Assembly: GCF_024505185.1 (NCBI RefSeq)
Contig: NZ_JANIBJ010000020.1
Span: 1 to 64,000 of the forward strand
Length of the DNA stretch: 64,000 bases
Direction: 5' to 3'
From: Methylomonas subterranea
Lineage (GTDB): Bacteria; Pseudomonadota; Gammaproteobacteria; Methylococcales; Methylomonadaceae
Positions 18,910 through 27,921 of this stretch are shown here, one piece after another (the first letter of the stretch is position 1; every line of letters begins with the position of its first letter). The position numbers and the translations under genes are program-made. Below the pieces are notes generated by a model. It was not told where the DNA came from and searched no databases. It saw only the letters and a program-made list of their open reading frames with translations.

Positions 18910-21324
18910 ATGCATACGCTGTGGCATAAAGTCCGGGCCGATTTATGGCTTGGCAAATCCCGTAGCGTTCTAGCGGTGATCAGTATCGCCGCCGGGGTGT
19001 TTTGCGTCGGCACCTTGTTCGGCATGATCGATTTACAGCTCGGCCGAATGGACAGCGCGCACCGGCAATCGCAACCCTCGCATATCAGCATGATATTGCG
19101 TAGCGATGCGGACAATTCGCTGCTAGGCAAAATTGCAGCGTTGCCGGGGGTATTGGCCGTGGAGGGAATGACGCCGGTAACGGTGCGGTTTCGGCCGGTC
19201 GGCGAGGCTGAATGGCAGTTGGCTACCTTGATGATCAGACCGGATTATACGGCGCAGCGCTTCGATAAAACGCTGTTGCAAGCCGGTCAATGGCCGGCGG
19301 CGGGCGGCGTGGCTATCGAAAATTTGTCGGCCAGGGCCAGCGGTATCGGCCTGGAGGCTCGAATCGAGTTTGAAACAGTCACCGGCAATCATCAACTAAC
19401 GCTGCAAGGCGTCGTGCGTCATCCATTTATCAAACCACCCAAGTTTGGCGGGCAGATGCATTTTTTTGCCGATACCGGCGACGCCAAATGGTTTGGCGTG
19501 CCCGAGCACAGTTTTCGGCAGCTGCTGGTGCGGATCCGGCCGCCGTTTAGAGCCGAGCAAGCGCGGGCCGTGGCATTGGATATTCGACAACTGTTGATCG
19601 AGCGGGGGATTGCCGTTAACGCCACGCTGTTGCAGGACCCGGATCGGCATTGGGGGCGGCCGTTCATGGCCGGAGTCAATGGGGTTTTGAAGCTGATGGC
19701 CTTGGTATCTCTGTTGCTGGCCAGCGTATTGATACTGAACACCGTGGCAGCCCATATTACCCAGCAAACCGATCAGATTGGGGTGATGAAAGCACTGGGC
19801 GCCAAACGCCTGAGCATAGCCAAACTGTATTTGGTGGAGACGCTGTTGCTGGCCGTGTGTGCCGTTGCACTGGCCGCGCCTTGCGGTTTGGCTGCCGCTT
19901 ACCTGAGTTCCTGTCGGTTGCTGGGTCTGTTTAATATCGAGTGCGGCGGTTTTTCGTATTCCGGCAAGGCTGTGTTGCTAATGACGGTTGGCGGTGTGCT
20001 GGTGCCGATGTTCGCGGCATTGGGCCCGATTCTGCGCGGGGCGAATATGAACGTGCGGGAGGCGTTGGCCAGTTACGGCTTGAGGGCGGATTTTGGCGGC
20101 AGCCGTTTCGATGTTTGGCTGGATCGGGTCGGCGCCCGCTATTTGTCCACTTTGAATGCGGCGGCACTGGGCAATCTGTTTCGCCGTAAGGGCCGTTTGT
20201 TGTTGACGCAAAGCGTCCTGATCATTGCCGGGGCGATGTTTTTGGTGTTGATGAGTCTGATCGCCTCGTTGCACCTGACGCTGGACAATGAAATGGCTCG
20301 CAGCCGCTATAGTGTGCGCTTGGGCTTTAGCGGCGAGCAAGAGCAGTCTCGCGTCACGGCGATTGCCAACGCGGTAAGCGGCACGCAAAAAATCGAATTT
20401 TGGCAACGCTATCCGCTGGAAATTTCTCATGAGGGTAAAGCTTTGCAACAAAAAGGCAGTTTGGGCTTGCAACTGCTGGCGCTACCGGTGGCGGGGGAGT
20501 TGTACCAGCCCTTAATCGAGTCCGGCCGTTGGTTCACTCAAGCCGACGCTGGTCGGCGGGTGATGCTGATTAGCGCGGATACCGCCGCGATGAATGGGCT
20601 GCGAGCCGGCGATCAGGTCGGTGTTGGTCTGGGTCCATTGCGGCAAAGTTGGCAAATCATCGGTATTTATCGCTGGCTGGCGGGCAGTGATTATGCTATC
20701 GAACCGGTTTACGCACCGGTGGAAACCTTGCGGGCGCTCACTGATCGTCAAGATGCCGTGTCATTTGCCTTGCTGGATGCCGACAAAAGCAGCCTGACTG
20801 AAGAAGCCGACTATTTGGCGGCGTTAAAGCAACGGTTTCAGGACAATGGCATCCCGCTGGATGTTTACGGCACGGTGGCAAAGCTGCGGCAGCGTCAATT
20901 TGCCGCCAATCAGTTCAAGCCGGTGATAGGCATGTTGCTTGGCCTGGCTTGCATGATAGCGGTGGTGGGCGGCATCGGTTTGTCGGGCGCATTGGCGATC
21001 AGTGTCTTGCAGCGCACCCGCGAGATTGGCGTATTGCGGGCAATCGGTGCGTCGGGCGGAGTGATCTCCCGCCTGTTTGTGCTGGAAGGACTGTTGCACG
21101 GCATGGTCGCTTGGTTGCTCAGTCTGCCGTTGGCCTATTTTGCCGCCCGACCGGTCGCCGATAGCTTGGGCGAGACCATGTTGGGACTGAAGCTGGATTT
21201 CAGCTTTGATGCCTGGGCGGTCGGCTATTGGCTGCTTATCGTGCTGCCGCTGGCGGCGGTTGCCGCCTATTGGCCGGCCCGCGCGGCGGCCAATATGAGC
21301 ATCAGGGATTGCCTGGGGCATTAG
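18910..21324 (+). CDS. ABC transporter permease with two FtsX domains
   Basis: 804 residues. An N-terminal transmembrane helix (about 17-38) leads to a periplasmic domain, then three helices (about 257-370) forming the first FtsX module. A second half repeats this: a helix near 427-450, a periplasmic domain, and three C-terminal helices from about 672, including LQRTREIGVLRAIGASGGVI, the coupling motif seen in the first half as QTDQIGVMKALGAK. This architecture matches the large YbbP/DevC-like putative export permeases. It probably acts on lipids or lipoproteins or as a signal module; not determinable from the sequence. Confidence 0.9.
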   Translation: MHTLWHKVRADLWLGKSRSVLAVISIAAGVFCVGTLFGMIDLQLGRMDSAHRQSQPSHISMILRSDADNSLLGKIAALPGVLAVEGMTPVTVRFRPVGEAEWQLATLMIRPDYTAQRFDKTLLQAGQWPAAGGVAIENLSARASGIGLEARIEFETVTGNHQLTLQGVVRHPFIKPPKFGGQMHFFADTGDAKWFGVPEHSFRQLLVRIRPPFRAEQARAVALDIRQLLIERGIAVNATLLQDPDRHWGRPFMAGVNGVLKLMALVSLLLASVLILNTVAAHITQQTDQIGVMKALGAKRLSIAKLYLVETLLLAVCAVALAAPCGLAAAYLSSCRLLGLFNIECGGFSYSGKAVLLMTVGGVLVPMFAALGPILRGANMNVREALASYGLRADFGGSRFDVWLDRVGARYLSTLNAAALGNLFRRKGRLLLTQSVLIIAGAMFLVLMSLIASLHLTLDNEMARSRYSVRLGFSGEQEQSRVTAIANAVSGTQKIEFWQRYPLEISHEGKALQQKGSLGLQLLALPVAGELYQPLIESGRWFTQADAGRRVMLISADTAAMNGLRAGDQVGVGLGPLRQSWQIIGIYRWLAGSDYAIEPVYAPVETLRALTDRQDAVSFALLDADKSSLTEEADYLAALKQRFQDNGIPLDVYGTVAKLRQRQFAANQFKPVIGMLLGLACMIAVVGGIGLSGALAISVLQRTREIGVLRAIGASGGVISRLFVLEGLLHGMVAWLLSLPLAYFAARPVADSLGETMLGLKLDFSFDAWAVGYWLLIVLPLAAVAAYWPARAAANMSIRDCLGH

Positions 21325-21345
21325 GCGTATTGCGTGTTGTCCAAG

Positions 21346-22335
21346 TTATAACCATCCCGCCCGTCGCAAGCGCCAATACAGCAACAAACTGCCGATCGAC
21401 ACGCCTCCCACCACCAACGGATAGCTGTATACCCATTCCAGTTCCGGCATGTGCCTGAAGTTCATGCCGTACCAGCTGAACAACATGGTGGGGATGGCCA
21501 GAATGGCGCCCCAGCCGGCCAGTCGTTTTACCACTTCGTTTTGTCTGACGGTCTCAAAGGTCAAATGCACCTGCATGGCGGCGATCAGCATTTCCCGCAT
21601 GCCCTCCATGGCGCGGTCGATGCGGCTTACATGGTCGGCGATGTCCCGAAAATACAGGCGCACATCCTTGGGGATATTGATTTCGCGAGAATGCATCAAT
21701 ACGTTGCAGATATCGATGACCGGTATGATGACGCCCTGCATCCGGATCAATTCGCGTTTCAGTTGGTAAAGACCCTCCATGGTTTCCCGGCTGGGATGGT
21801 TGGTGAATATCGCCGATTCCAGGCTGTCGAAGCGGGTTTGCAGACCGTCCAATACCGGTACGTAATTGTCGACAATAAAGTCCATGATGGCATACAGCGC
21901 AAATCCAGGACCCTTGGCCAGTTGGTGGGGCGCGGCCTCGCAACGGGCTCTGACTTTACCGTGGCTCATTGAGGCGCCGTGGCGCACCGTCACCAGAAAA
22001 TGGTTGCCGACGAAAAAATGAGTTTCGCCGAAGGCGACGCCCTCATTTTCCAACGAGGCGGTATGCAACACAATAAACAGCGAGTCGCCGTATTCTTCCA
22101 GCTTGGGCCTCTGGTGCGCGGAACGGGCATCTTCCACGGCCAATTCATGTAAACCGAAGGTGTGTTGTATGGTGGTCAGTAAATCCGCATCCGGTTCGCG
22201 CAGACCCAGCCAGATGAAATGATCGGGTTGTCTAATCGCCTCGCTGATGTCGTCTATACCGACGTCTCCCACGCCGACCCCGTGAAGATACGCGACGCCT
22301 TTCATGATCATGTTGTTATCGGTGGCGTTTGGCAA
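21346..22335 (-). CDS. corA: CorA-family divalent metal ion transporter
   Basis: 329 residues. A large cytoplasmic funnel domain is followed by two C-terminal transmembrane helices (about 272-290 and 303-322), the first ending in the selectivity motif GMN (residues 290-292, WYGMNFRHMPEL). It imports Mg2+ and possibly Co2+ or Ni2+. A TTG start is preferred because GGAGG lies 6 bases upstream; the next ATG (22311) has no ribosome site. It is convergent with the ABC permease, 21 bases apart. Confidence 0.92.
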   Translation of the reverse strand: MPNATDNNMIMKGVAYLHGVGVGDVGIDDISEAIRQPDHFIWLGLREPDADLLTTIQHTFGLHELAVEDARSAHQRPKLEEYGDSLFIVLHTASLENEGVAFGETHFFVGNHFLVTVRHGASMSHGKVRARCEAAPHQLAKGPGFALYAIMDFIVDNYVPVLDGLQTRFDSLESAIFTNHPSRETMEGLYQLKRELIRMQGVIIPVIDICNVLMHSREINIPKDVRLYFRDIADHVSRIDRAMEGMREMLIAAMQVHLTFETVRQNEVVKRLAGWGAILAIPTMLFSWYGMNFRHMPELEWVYSYPLVVGGVSIGSLLLYWRLRRAGWL

Positions 22336-22597
22336 CGCTCGCCTCCAGGGTTGAGTATGTTTTAAGTAAGGGCAACAGTCGGGGTATAAAGCGGCTTAAG
22401 CCGGATAAGCGTTGCCGGGGTGCTACCGTTCGAAGCAAGCTCGGCAAAACGCCGGCCAAATTTGCCGCATCATCATGCAGCGGTTTAAGCTTTATGGCAA
22501 ATTGCTTAATCTACCAGCCGATACCGGCATTTTAGGGCTATAGTTATGCTGCGAAATTACCCGCGGCTCATTTGGCGAATTCTTGGCGGAACTCAAT
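22336..22597. other. non-coding region between corA and the TPR-methyltransferase
   Basis: Together with the doubtful 40-codon frame that follows, about 380 bases separate the divergent corA and TPR-methyltransferase genes. It presumably holds both promoters. I see AT-rich patches (TTTTAAGTAAGG, CTATAGTTATGCT) but no clear consensus promoter, RNA gene or repeat. Confidence 0.4.
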
Positions 22598-22720
22598 ATG
22601 TTTTTCGAAAACTCTTGCTCTGAAAGTAAAAAATTGGAGAACACGCTTGCCGCTGACGGCATTGCGTTCACTTTTCGTATCGATGCCGTGCATTCAAGCG
22701 CGCCGGGGCGAGTCTCATGA
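22598..22720 (+). CDS. possible 40-residue leader peptide or gene remnant
   Basis: An ATG-initiated frame (MFFENSCSESKKLENTLAAD at its start) runs 40 codons and stops at TGA in the overlap ATGA with the TPR-methyltransferase start. The overlap is of the kind seen in coupled genes, but the frame is short, has only a weak ribosome site (GGCGGA), and no homologue is recognised. Reported as a doubtful gene. Confidence 0.2.
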   Translation: MFFENSCSESKKLENTLAADGIAFTFRIDAVHSSAPGRVS

Positions 22721-24054
22721 CGAGCAGTGTTGAGCCGGCTGTACAAGCGCTGGATTTGGATTATGCACTAGGCTTGGCCATCAGCCTGCATCAGGCGCGG
22801 GAATTGGACGATGCCGAGGAATTGTACGGCACTATTCTCGGGCAGTTTCCCAAGTGTCCGGAGGCCCTGCATTTTTTGGGTTTGCTGATGCACCAAAAGG
22901 GCGACAATCGGCGAGCAATCGATTTGATCCGCGAGGCGATTGCGGAAGCTCCCGAATATTCGGATGCCCACAATAATTTGGGTAATATTTATAATCGGCT
23001 GGAGGACTTCGAACAGGCGGCGCTTAGTTACGAGCGGGCGCTGGATTTGAATCCCGCCAATGCGGCGGCTTTTAATAATTTTGGCGTGGTTTTAAGTCAG
23101 TTGGCCCGCTTGGAGGATGCGATAGCGGCTTTTGCCAAGGCGATCGCGCTGATGCCGGAAAATGCCGAGTTTTATCGCAACCTGGGTAACGCCTACAAAA
23201 AACTGGGCCAGTTCGGGCAGTGTATAGAGGCCTATCGGTGGGTCATCAAGCTGAAACCCTACAACCCCGAAAATTACGAAAATCTGTGCGCGGCGATGTG
23301 TCTGCAGGGCAATGCCGAGGACGCCATCGGATTGGTCAGGGAGTGGCTGGAACACGATCCGGAAAATCCGCTGGCCCTGCATCGGCTGCATGCCTACACC
23401 GGCGAATTTGATCTTCCGCGCGCCAGCGATGAATACATCATTCAGACCTTCGACGATTTTGCCGACAGCTTCGATATGGTGCTGAAGCGCCTGGAATATA
23501 AAGCGCCGTTTTTGGTTGCGGATGCGGTAGGTGAGGTCTTTAAGCAAACGGGGCGCGGTCTGGAAATTCTCGATGCCGGTTGCGGAACCGGGCTCTGCGG
23601 TCCCTTGCTGAAACCTTACGCCAAGCATATGGTTGGGGTTGATTTGTCGGCCAAAATGCTGGAAAAAGCCCAAAAGCGCGAATGTTACGACCAACTGCTG
23701 CAAGCCGAATTGACCGAATGCGTGGCCTCCTATTCTCTGGTGCCCGACGTGATCGTTTCCGCCGATACCTTGGTTTACTTCGGCGATTTGACGGAGGTAT
23801 GCCGCGCGGCGCGGACAGCCCTATTGCCCGGCGGCCATTTCGTGTTTACCCTGGAACGATCCGAGGCCGATCTCGAGCAAGGCTTCAAAATACAGCCGCA
23901 TGGGCGCTTCAGTCACTCCGAAGCCTACATAAGGGATGTGTTGGTGTCCGCCGGCCTTACGCCGGCTGGGTTGGAAAAAGTCATGTTACGCTATGAGGGC
24001 GGAGTGCCGGTTGACGGATTTTTGGTGGTCGCCCGTAAAGTTATGAATCAGTAA
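22717..24054 (+). CDS. TPR-repeat SAM-dependent methyltransferase
   Basis: 445 residues. Residues 15-220 are five to six TPR units (for example SDAHNNLGNIYNRLEDFEQA and AEFYRNLGNAYKKLGQFGQC). Residues 240-440 are a class I methyltransferase with motif I ILDAGCGTGLCG near residue 285 and post-I VGVDLSAKML. Such TPR-methyltransferase fusions are common in Methylococcales and other environmental Proteobacteria and are thought to modify proteins or polysaccharides; the substrate is unknown. It is followed 20 bases later by the T6SS-associated cassette, but co-transcription does not prove a joint role. Confidence 0.85.
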   Translation: MTSSVEPAVQALDLDYALGLAISLHQARELDDAEELYGTILGQFPKCPEALHFLGLLMHQKGDNRRAIDLIREAIAEAPEYSDAHNNLGNIYNRLEDFEQAALSYERALDLNPANAAAFNNFGVVLSQLARLEDAIAAFAKAIALMPENAEFYRNLGNAYKKLGQFGQCIEAYRWVIKLKPYNPENYENLCAAMCLQGNAEDAIGLVREWLEHDPENPLALHRLHAYTGEFDLPRASDEYIIQTFDDFADSFDMVLKRLEYKAPFLVADAVGEVFKQTGRGLEILDAGCGTGLCGPLLKPYAKHMVGVDLSAKMLEKAQKRECYDQLLQAELTECVASYSLVPDVIVSADTLVYFGDLTEVCRAARTALLPGGHFVFTLERSEADLEQGFKIQPHGRFSHSEAYIRDVLVSAGLTPAGLEKVMLRYEGGVPVDGFLVVARKVMNQ

Positions 24055-24074
24055 AGCTAACCAGTGGGAAACAT

Positions 24075-24680
24075 ATGGTTGATTTTGTGTCTCTAAATAA
24101 AGTTTTAGCCCCGAAGGCGGCGCTCGTTTGCCAGGACATAGAACTGGATCAGGCTGCTCAAGCCTGTCTGGCGACCGATCCGGTTCCGGTCGATTTTTTG
24201 CGTAGTCTGATTCAGCAACAACTGTATCCGGACGCGGTGCGTTTTTTGGCCAGGGCCTTGCCGAAACGCGAAGCGGTTTGGTGGGCCTGCCTGAGCGCCA
24301 GGGGCTGTCTTGCCGAACATGCCGGGCAACAACTGCTGCAAGCCGTGGAGGCCGCCGAGGCCTGGGTGTATAAACCCAACGAGGCCAATCGGCGGCAAGC
24401 CTATCATGCCGCCGAATTGGCCAAGTTCGAAAACCCCGCCGCCTGGGCCGGGATGGCGGCATTCTGGAGCGAGGGTAGCATGGCGCCGGAAAACGTGCCG
24501 GCCGTGCCGCCGGCGGATAATTTGACCGCCAAGGCGGTAGCCGGCGCGGTGATGTTGGCGGCGGTGCAAAGCCGGCCTGAACAGGCCAATGATAAATACC
24601 TGTTTTTTCTGGAACAGGGCATCGATATAGCCAATGGCGGCAATGGCCGGCTTTGGCCAGCCGGCAATGGAGGGCAGTGA
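24075..24680 (+). CDS. conserved type VI secretion-associated protein (DUF6931-like)
   Basis: 201 residues, soluble, helical and alanine-rich, with no signal peptide. It has LPKREAVWWACLSARGCL and, near the C-terminus, AVAGAVMLAAVQSRPEQA followed by DKYLFFLEQGIDIANGGNG. I believe this matches the DUF6931 family that is encoded next to PAAR and VgrG genes, but the family number is from memory. Its TGA stop overlaps the PAAR start (ATGA type), supporting a joint function in tip assembly or effector loading. Confidence 0.75.
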   Translation: MVDFVSLNKVLAPKAALVCQDIELDQAAQACLATDPVPVDFLRSLIQQQLYPDAVRFLARALPKREAVWWACLSARGCLAEHAGQQLLQAVEAAEAWVYKPNEANRRQAYHAAELAKFENPAAWAGMAAFWSEGSMAPENVPAVPPADNLTAKAVAGAVMLAAVQSRPEQANDKYLFFLEQGIDIANGGNGRLWPAGNGGQ

Positions 24681-24973
24681 TGGGTCAGCCAGCGGCAAGA
24701 ATTTCGGATATGCACGTTTGCCCGATGTTTAACGGGCCGGTGCCGCATGTGGGTGGGCCGATTTTGCCGCCGGGAGCGGTAACCACGCTGATCGGCAGCC
24801 TGCCGGCCGCCAGAGCCACGGATATGGCGGTTTGTGTCGGGCCGCCCGATGTGATCGCCAAGGGTTCGGCAACGGTTTTGATCGGTGGCTTGCCCGCAGC
24901 CAGAATGGGGGATCAGACCGCCCATGGGGGTGTGATTGTACTGGGTTATCCGACGGTCTTGATCGGCGGTTGA
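24680..24973 (+). CDS. PAAR-domain T6SS spike protein
   Basis: 97 residues consisting of a single PAAR domain. The repeated motif appears as QPAARISDMHVCP, LPAARATDMAVC and LPAARMGDQTAHGG, with His and Cys residues suited to the zinc site at the spike tip. PAAR proteins sharpen the VgrG trimer and can carry effectors; this one has no N- or C-terminal extension. The start was set at 24680, overlapping the preceding stop; vgrG begins 41 bases downstream. Confidence 0.93.
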   Translation: MGQPAARISDMHVCPMFNGPVPHVGGPILPPGAVTTLIGSLPAARATDMAVCVGPPDVIAKGSATVLIGGLPAARMGDQTAHGGVIVLGYPTVLIGG

Positions 24974-25014
24974 AAACGTTACTCGAATATTAAGCGGACT
25001 ATAGGACTTCAATC

Positions 25015-26958
25015 ATGGCTTTATCCCAAGTTGACCGGATAGCGTCGGTAACCACCTCGCTGGGGGAGACTGATTTGTTGTTGTATCGGATGACCGGCAC
25101 CGAGCATATGAGTCGGTTGTATGAATATGAACTAGAGTTACTCAGCGAAAAAAATGACATCGATCTGAAAGGCCTGCTCGGCACCGGAATGACGGTAAAG
25201 CTGTATCTGGACGGCGGCGGGCACCGCTCCGTGCACGGCATCGTGACGCGCATCAGTCTGTTCGGGACGCTGGGTCGGTTGAATTATTACCGGGCCACCT
25301 TGCGACCCAAGCCCTGGTTATTGTCCAGAACCGGCAACTGCAGAATTTTTTCCAATGTTTCGGTTCCGGATATCGTGAAGAAATTGCTGACCGAGCACGG
25401 ATACACCGATTTGGAAAACAAGTTGGCCGCTACCTATGAGCCGCGCGAATATTGCGTGCAGTACCGGGAAAGCGATTTTAATTTCATCAGCCGCTTGATG
25501 GAGGTCGAGGGTATCTACTATTACTTCAAGCACGCCGATGGCAGGCACACCATGGTGTTGTGCGACGACGCTTCCGGCCACGCGGAACCCGCCAAACAGA
25601 CCATTCCTTATTTTCCGCCGGAAAATCAGGGTCGCCGCAACAAGGAGCATATCTATGAATGGCGGGTCAGCGAGGAAATCCAAAGCGGGACTTACGTGCA
25701 CGACGATTTCGACTTCGAGAAGCCCAAGGCCGAATTAAAAACCACCTCCAGCAAGCCGGGCGGGCATGATGAAGACAGCAAGGAAGTTTACGATTACCCC
25801 GGTGATTACATCAAAACCGCCGACGGCGATCATTACGCCAAGGTCAGAATGCAGGAGATGCGGGCCGGGTTTGAGTTTATCGCCGCGTCGGGTAATACTC
25901 GCGGTCTGGCCACCGGGAATAAATTCGAGCTGAGCCAGTATCCGCGCGCGGATCAAAACAAGGAGCATATCGTGGTTTCCAGCCAGATTCAGCTTCAAGT
26001 CAACGGCTATCACTCTTTCGGAATCGCCGACAGCGCGGAACCCTATCAATGCCGCTATTCGGTCATACGCAGCAGTTTCGATTACCGCGCGCCGAGAGTC
26101 AGTCGCATCCCGGTGGTACAGGGCGTGCAAACCGCCATCGTGGTCGGTAAGTCGGGCGACGAGATTACCACCGATAAGTACGGCAGGGTCAAGGTGCAGT
26201 TTCATTGGGATCGCGAAGGCAATAACGACGAAAACAGTTCCTGTTGGGTGCGGGTTGCCCAGGTATGGGCCGGCAAAAACTGGGGTGCGATTCATATTCC
26301 GCGCATAGGGCAGGAAGTGATCGTGGATTTCCTGGAAGGAAATCCGGATCGTCCCATCATCACCGGGCGGGTGTATAACGCCGACCAAATGCCGCCTTAC
26401 GAACTGGACGCCAATAAAACTCAAAGCGGTATCAAGTCGCGCAGCAGCAAGGAAGGTTCGGCGGATAATTTCAACGAAATTCGCTTTGAAGACAAAAAAG
26501 GCGAGGAAGAACTATATATTCATGCCGAGAAAAACTTTACCAGGGTCGTCGAAAACGACGATGTGCATACCATAGGTTTCGATAAAAAAGACCCGGGCGA
26601 TCAGACGGTCGATATTTATAACAATCGCACCGTTACGTTGGATCAGGGCAATGACGCGCTTACCGTCAAAACCGGTAACAGAACGGCGGAAATAAAGCAA
26701 GGTAATGACGAGATTACGGTAGCGATGGGTAATCGCACCGTGAAGGTCGACTCGGGAAAAATCACCGAGGAAGCCATGCAGTCGATAGAGTTGAAGGTCG
26801 GGCAGAACAGCGTAAAAATCGATCAGTCGGGGGTAACCATCAAGGGCCTGATGATCAAGATAGAAGGCCAGACCACAACCGATCTCAAGGGCCTGACTAC
26901 CACCGTCAGTGGCGATGCCATGCTCACTCTGAAGGGTGGCGTGGTGATGATCAATTAA
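25015..26958 (+). CDS. vgrG: type VI secretion tip protein VgrG
   Basis: 647 residues. Residues 1-370 form the gp27-like hub (GTEHMSRLYEYELELLSE, YCVQYRESDFNFISRLMEVE). A gp5-like OB fold begins near residue 380 (TTDKYGRVKVQFHWDREG, NWGAIHIPRIGQEVIVDFLE). The C-terminal part is a beta-helix needle of repeated ten-residue strands (DQTVDIYNNRTVTL, GNRTAEIKQGNDEITV). It ends at the needle with VVMIN, so it has no fused effector domain. The tip acts with the PAAR protein; no baseplate, sheath or ClpV gene is in the window. Confidence 0.97.
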   Translation: MALSQVDRIASVTTSLGETDLLLYRMTGTEHMSRLYEYELELLSEKNDIDLKGLLGTGMTVKLYLDGGGHRSVHGIVTRISLFGTLGRLNYYRATLRPKPWLLSRTGNCRIFSNVSVPDIVKKLLTEHGYTDLENKLAATYEPREYCVQYRESDFNFISRLMEVEGIYYYFKHADGRHTMVLCDDASGHAEPAKQTIPYFPPENQGRRNKEHIYEWRVSEEIQSGTYVHDDFDFEKPKAELKTTSSKPGGHDEDSKEVYDYPGDYIKTADGDHYAKVRMQEMRAGFEFIAASGNTRGLATGNKFELSQYPRADQNKEHIVVSSQIQLQVNGYHSFGIADSAEPYQCRYSVIRSSFDYRAPRVSRIPVVQGVQTAIVVGKSGDEITTDKYGRVKVQFHWDREGNNDENSSCWVRVAQVWAGKNWGAIHIPRIGQEVIVDFLEGNPDRPIITGRVYNADQMPPYELDANKTQSGIKSRSSKEGSADNFNEIRFEDKKGEEELYIHAEKNFTRVVENDDVHTIGFDKKDPGDQTVDIYNNRTVTLDQGNDALTVKTGNRTAEIKQGNDEITVAMGNRTVKVDSGKITEEAMQSIELKVGQNSVKIDQSGVTIKGLMIKIEGQTTTDLKGLTTTVSGDAMLTLKGGVVMIN

Positions 26959-26966
26959 GCCATGGT

Positions 26967-27716
26967 TCAGGCCATTTTTTGCTTGCCGGCGCGCGCCTTG
27001 AAGACTTCCGAGTAGACATAAAAATCGTTTTTATAATCGGTTTGCCACAAGGGATTTTGCAGAATGTTTTTGACAGCGATTTTGTAAGGTATCCGCACGC
27101 CCTTGTGATCGCAGGGTTCGCCGATTTGCGAGAGTTCGAATCCTTCCCGTTTTATAAAGTAGGCCAGCGCGGGCGCCACGATAAAGTACCAGTAATCCAG
27201 GTGTTTTTCCGCCGAGTAGTCGACGGCGGCTTTAAACAGTCCCCATATCATGCTGCGGGTTTGATTTTTGAAATTATAAAACGACCTGACTTTGTCGTTT
27301 TCGGCGGCTATTTCCTGATCCGGCAAGCCGTAGGGGGCAAAACGCTTGGATGAGAAGCGCCTTGCTTCCTTGATCACGCACAATCGGGACATTTCCACCG
27401 ATATCTTGCGTTGACCGGGGCTTATATGCTGATGCGATGTGCTGTGCCTTTCAAACGGTAGTGGGCCGTTTTCGTTATAAACCAGACGCAGGCCGCCCAG
27501 CCAATGGCCGGAAAGTTTGTGCCGGACCAAAAAATGAACGGCTTTGTCGTCCCACTCATCGGATTCCATTTCGTCGGGGTATTGCGTCTTGTCTTCAAAC
27601 CCCATTTCCTCGCAATAGACCTGATATCTAAGGTTGAAATGTATTTGTCTGCTTTCCGGTGTGTCCGCCAGGAAAACTTCAAAACAATTATCGAATGATT
27701 GTTTTTCGGAAGCCAA
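26967..27716 (-). CDS. PEP-CTERM/exosortase system-associated acyltransferase
   Basis: 249 residues of the FeeM/autoinducer-synthase-like GNAT fold: LRYQVYCEEMGFED near residue 30, the acyl-donor segment GGLRLVY, ISVEMSRLCVIKEARR, and a C-terminal half with YWYFIVAPALAYFIKREGFE. This matches the acyltransferases found with exosortase and PEP-CTERM genes, which may make N-acyl amino acids or similar molecules. TTG start with GGAG 7 bases upstream. It is convergent with vgrG, only 8 bases apart. No exosortase gene lies in the window. Confidence 0.85.
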   Translation of the reverse strand: MASEKQSFDNCFEVFLADTPESRQIHFNLRYQVYCEEMGFEDKTQYPDEMESDEWDDKAVHFLVRHKLSGHWLGGLRLVYNENGPLPFERHSTSHQHISPGQRKISVEMSRLCVIKEARRFSSKRFAPYGLPDQEIAAENDKVRSFYNFKNQTRSMIWGLFKAAVDYSAEKHLDYWYFIVAPALAYFIKREGFELSQIGEPCDHKGVRIPYKIAVKNILQNPLWQTDYKNDFYVYSEVFKARAGKQKMA

Positions 27717-27921
27717 TGTAAAACTCCATGGGGTATTGAAATTAGTCCATCACTTAAATTTATCAACGACAGATCGCTGAAATTACGTTTCCAAACAATT
27801 CTAGACCATATCTTTTACTACGGATGTAAGCCTAAGCTTAAGATTAAATTAAAATTATGTGAAAAACAGATGTAATTACATCGGCGGTCTTAGTTTTGGG
27901 AAAGCCGCCATGGCGTGCATG
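27717..27921. promoter_or_regulatory. acyltransferase upstream region with perfect palindrome
   Basis: This AT-rich 205-base gap lies between the truD stop and the start of the acyltransferase, both on the minus strand, so it should hold the acyltransferase promoter. It contains a perfect 14-bp palindrome GATGTAATTACATC at 27869-27882, about 150 bases before the start codon, plus several TTAA-rich stretches. The palindrome looks like a dimeric regulator site, but no regulator is identified. Confidence 0.4.

Noticed and set aside
25015-26958. VgrG as an evolved VgrG with a toxin domain
   Set aside because: The sequence ends right after the beta-helix needle; there is no extra C-terminal domain.
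27717-27921. Possible tRNA or small RNA in the gap before the acyltransferase
   Set aside because: No cloverleaf or conserved T-loop sequence was found; only AT-rich sequence and one palindrome.
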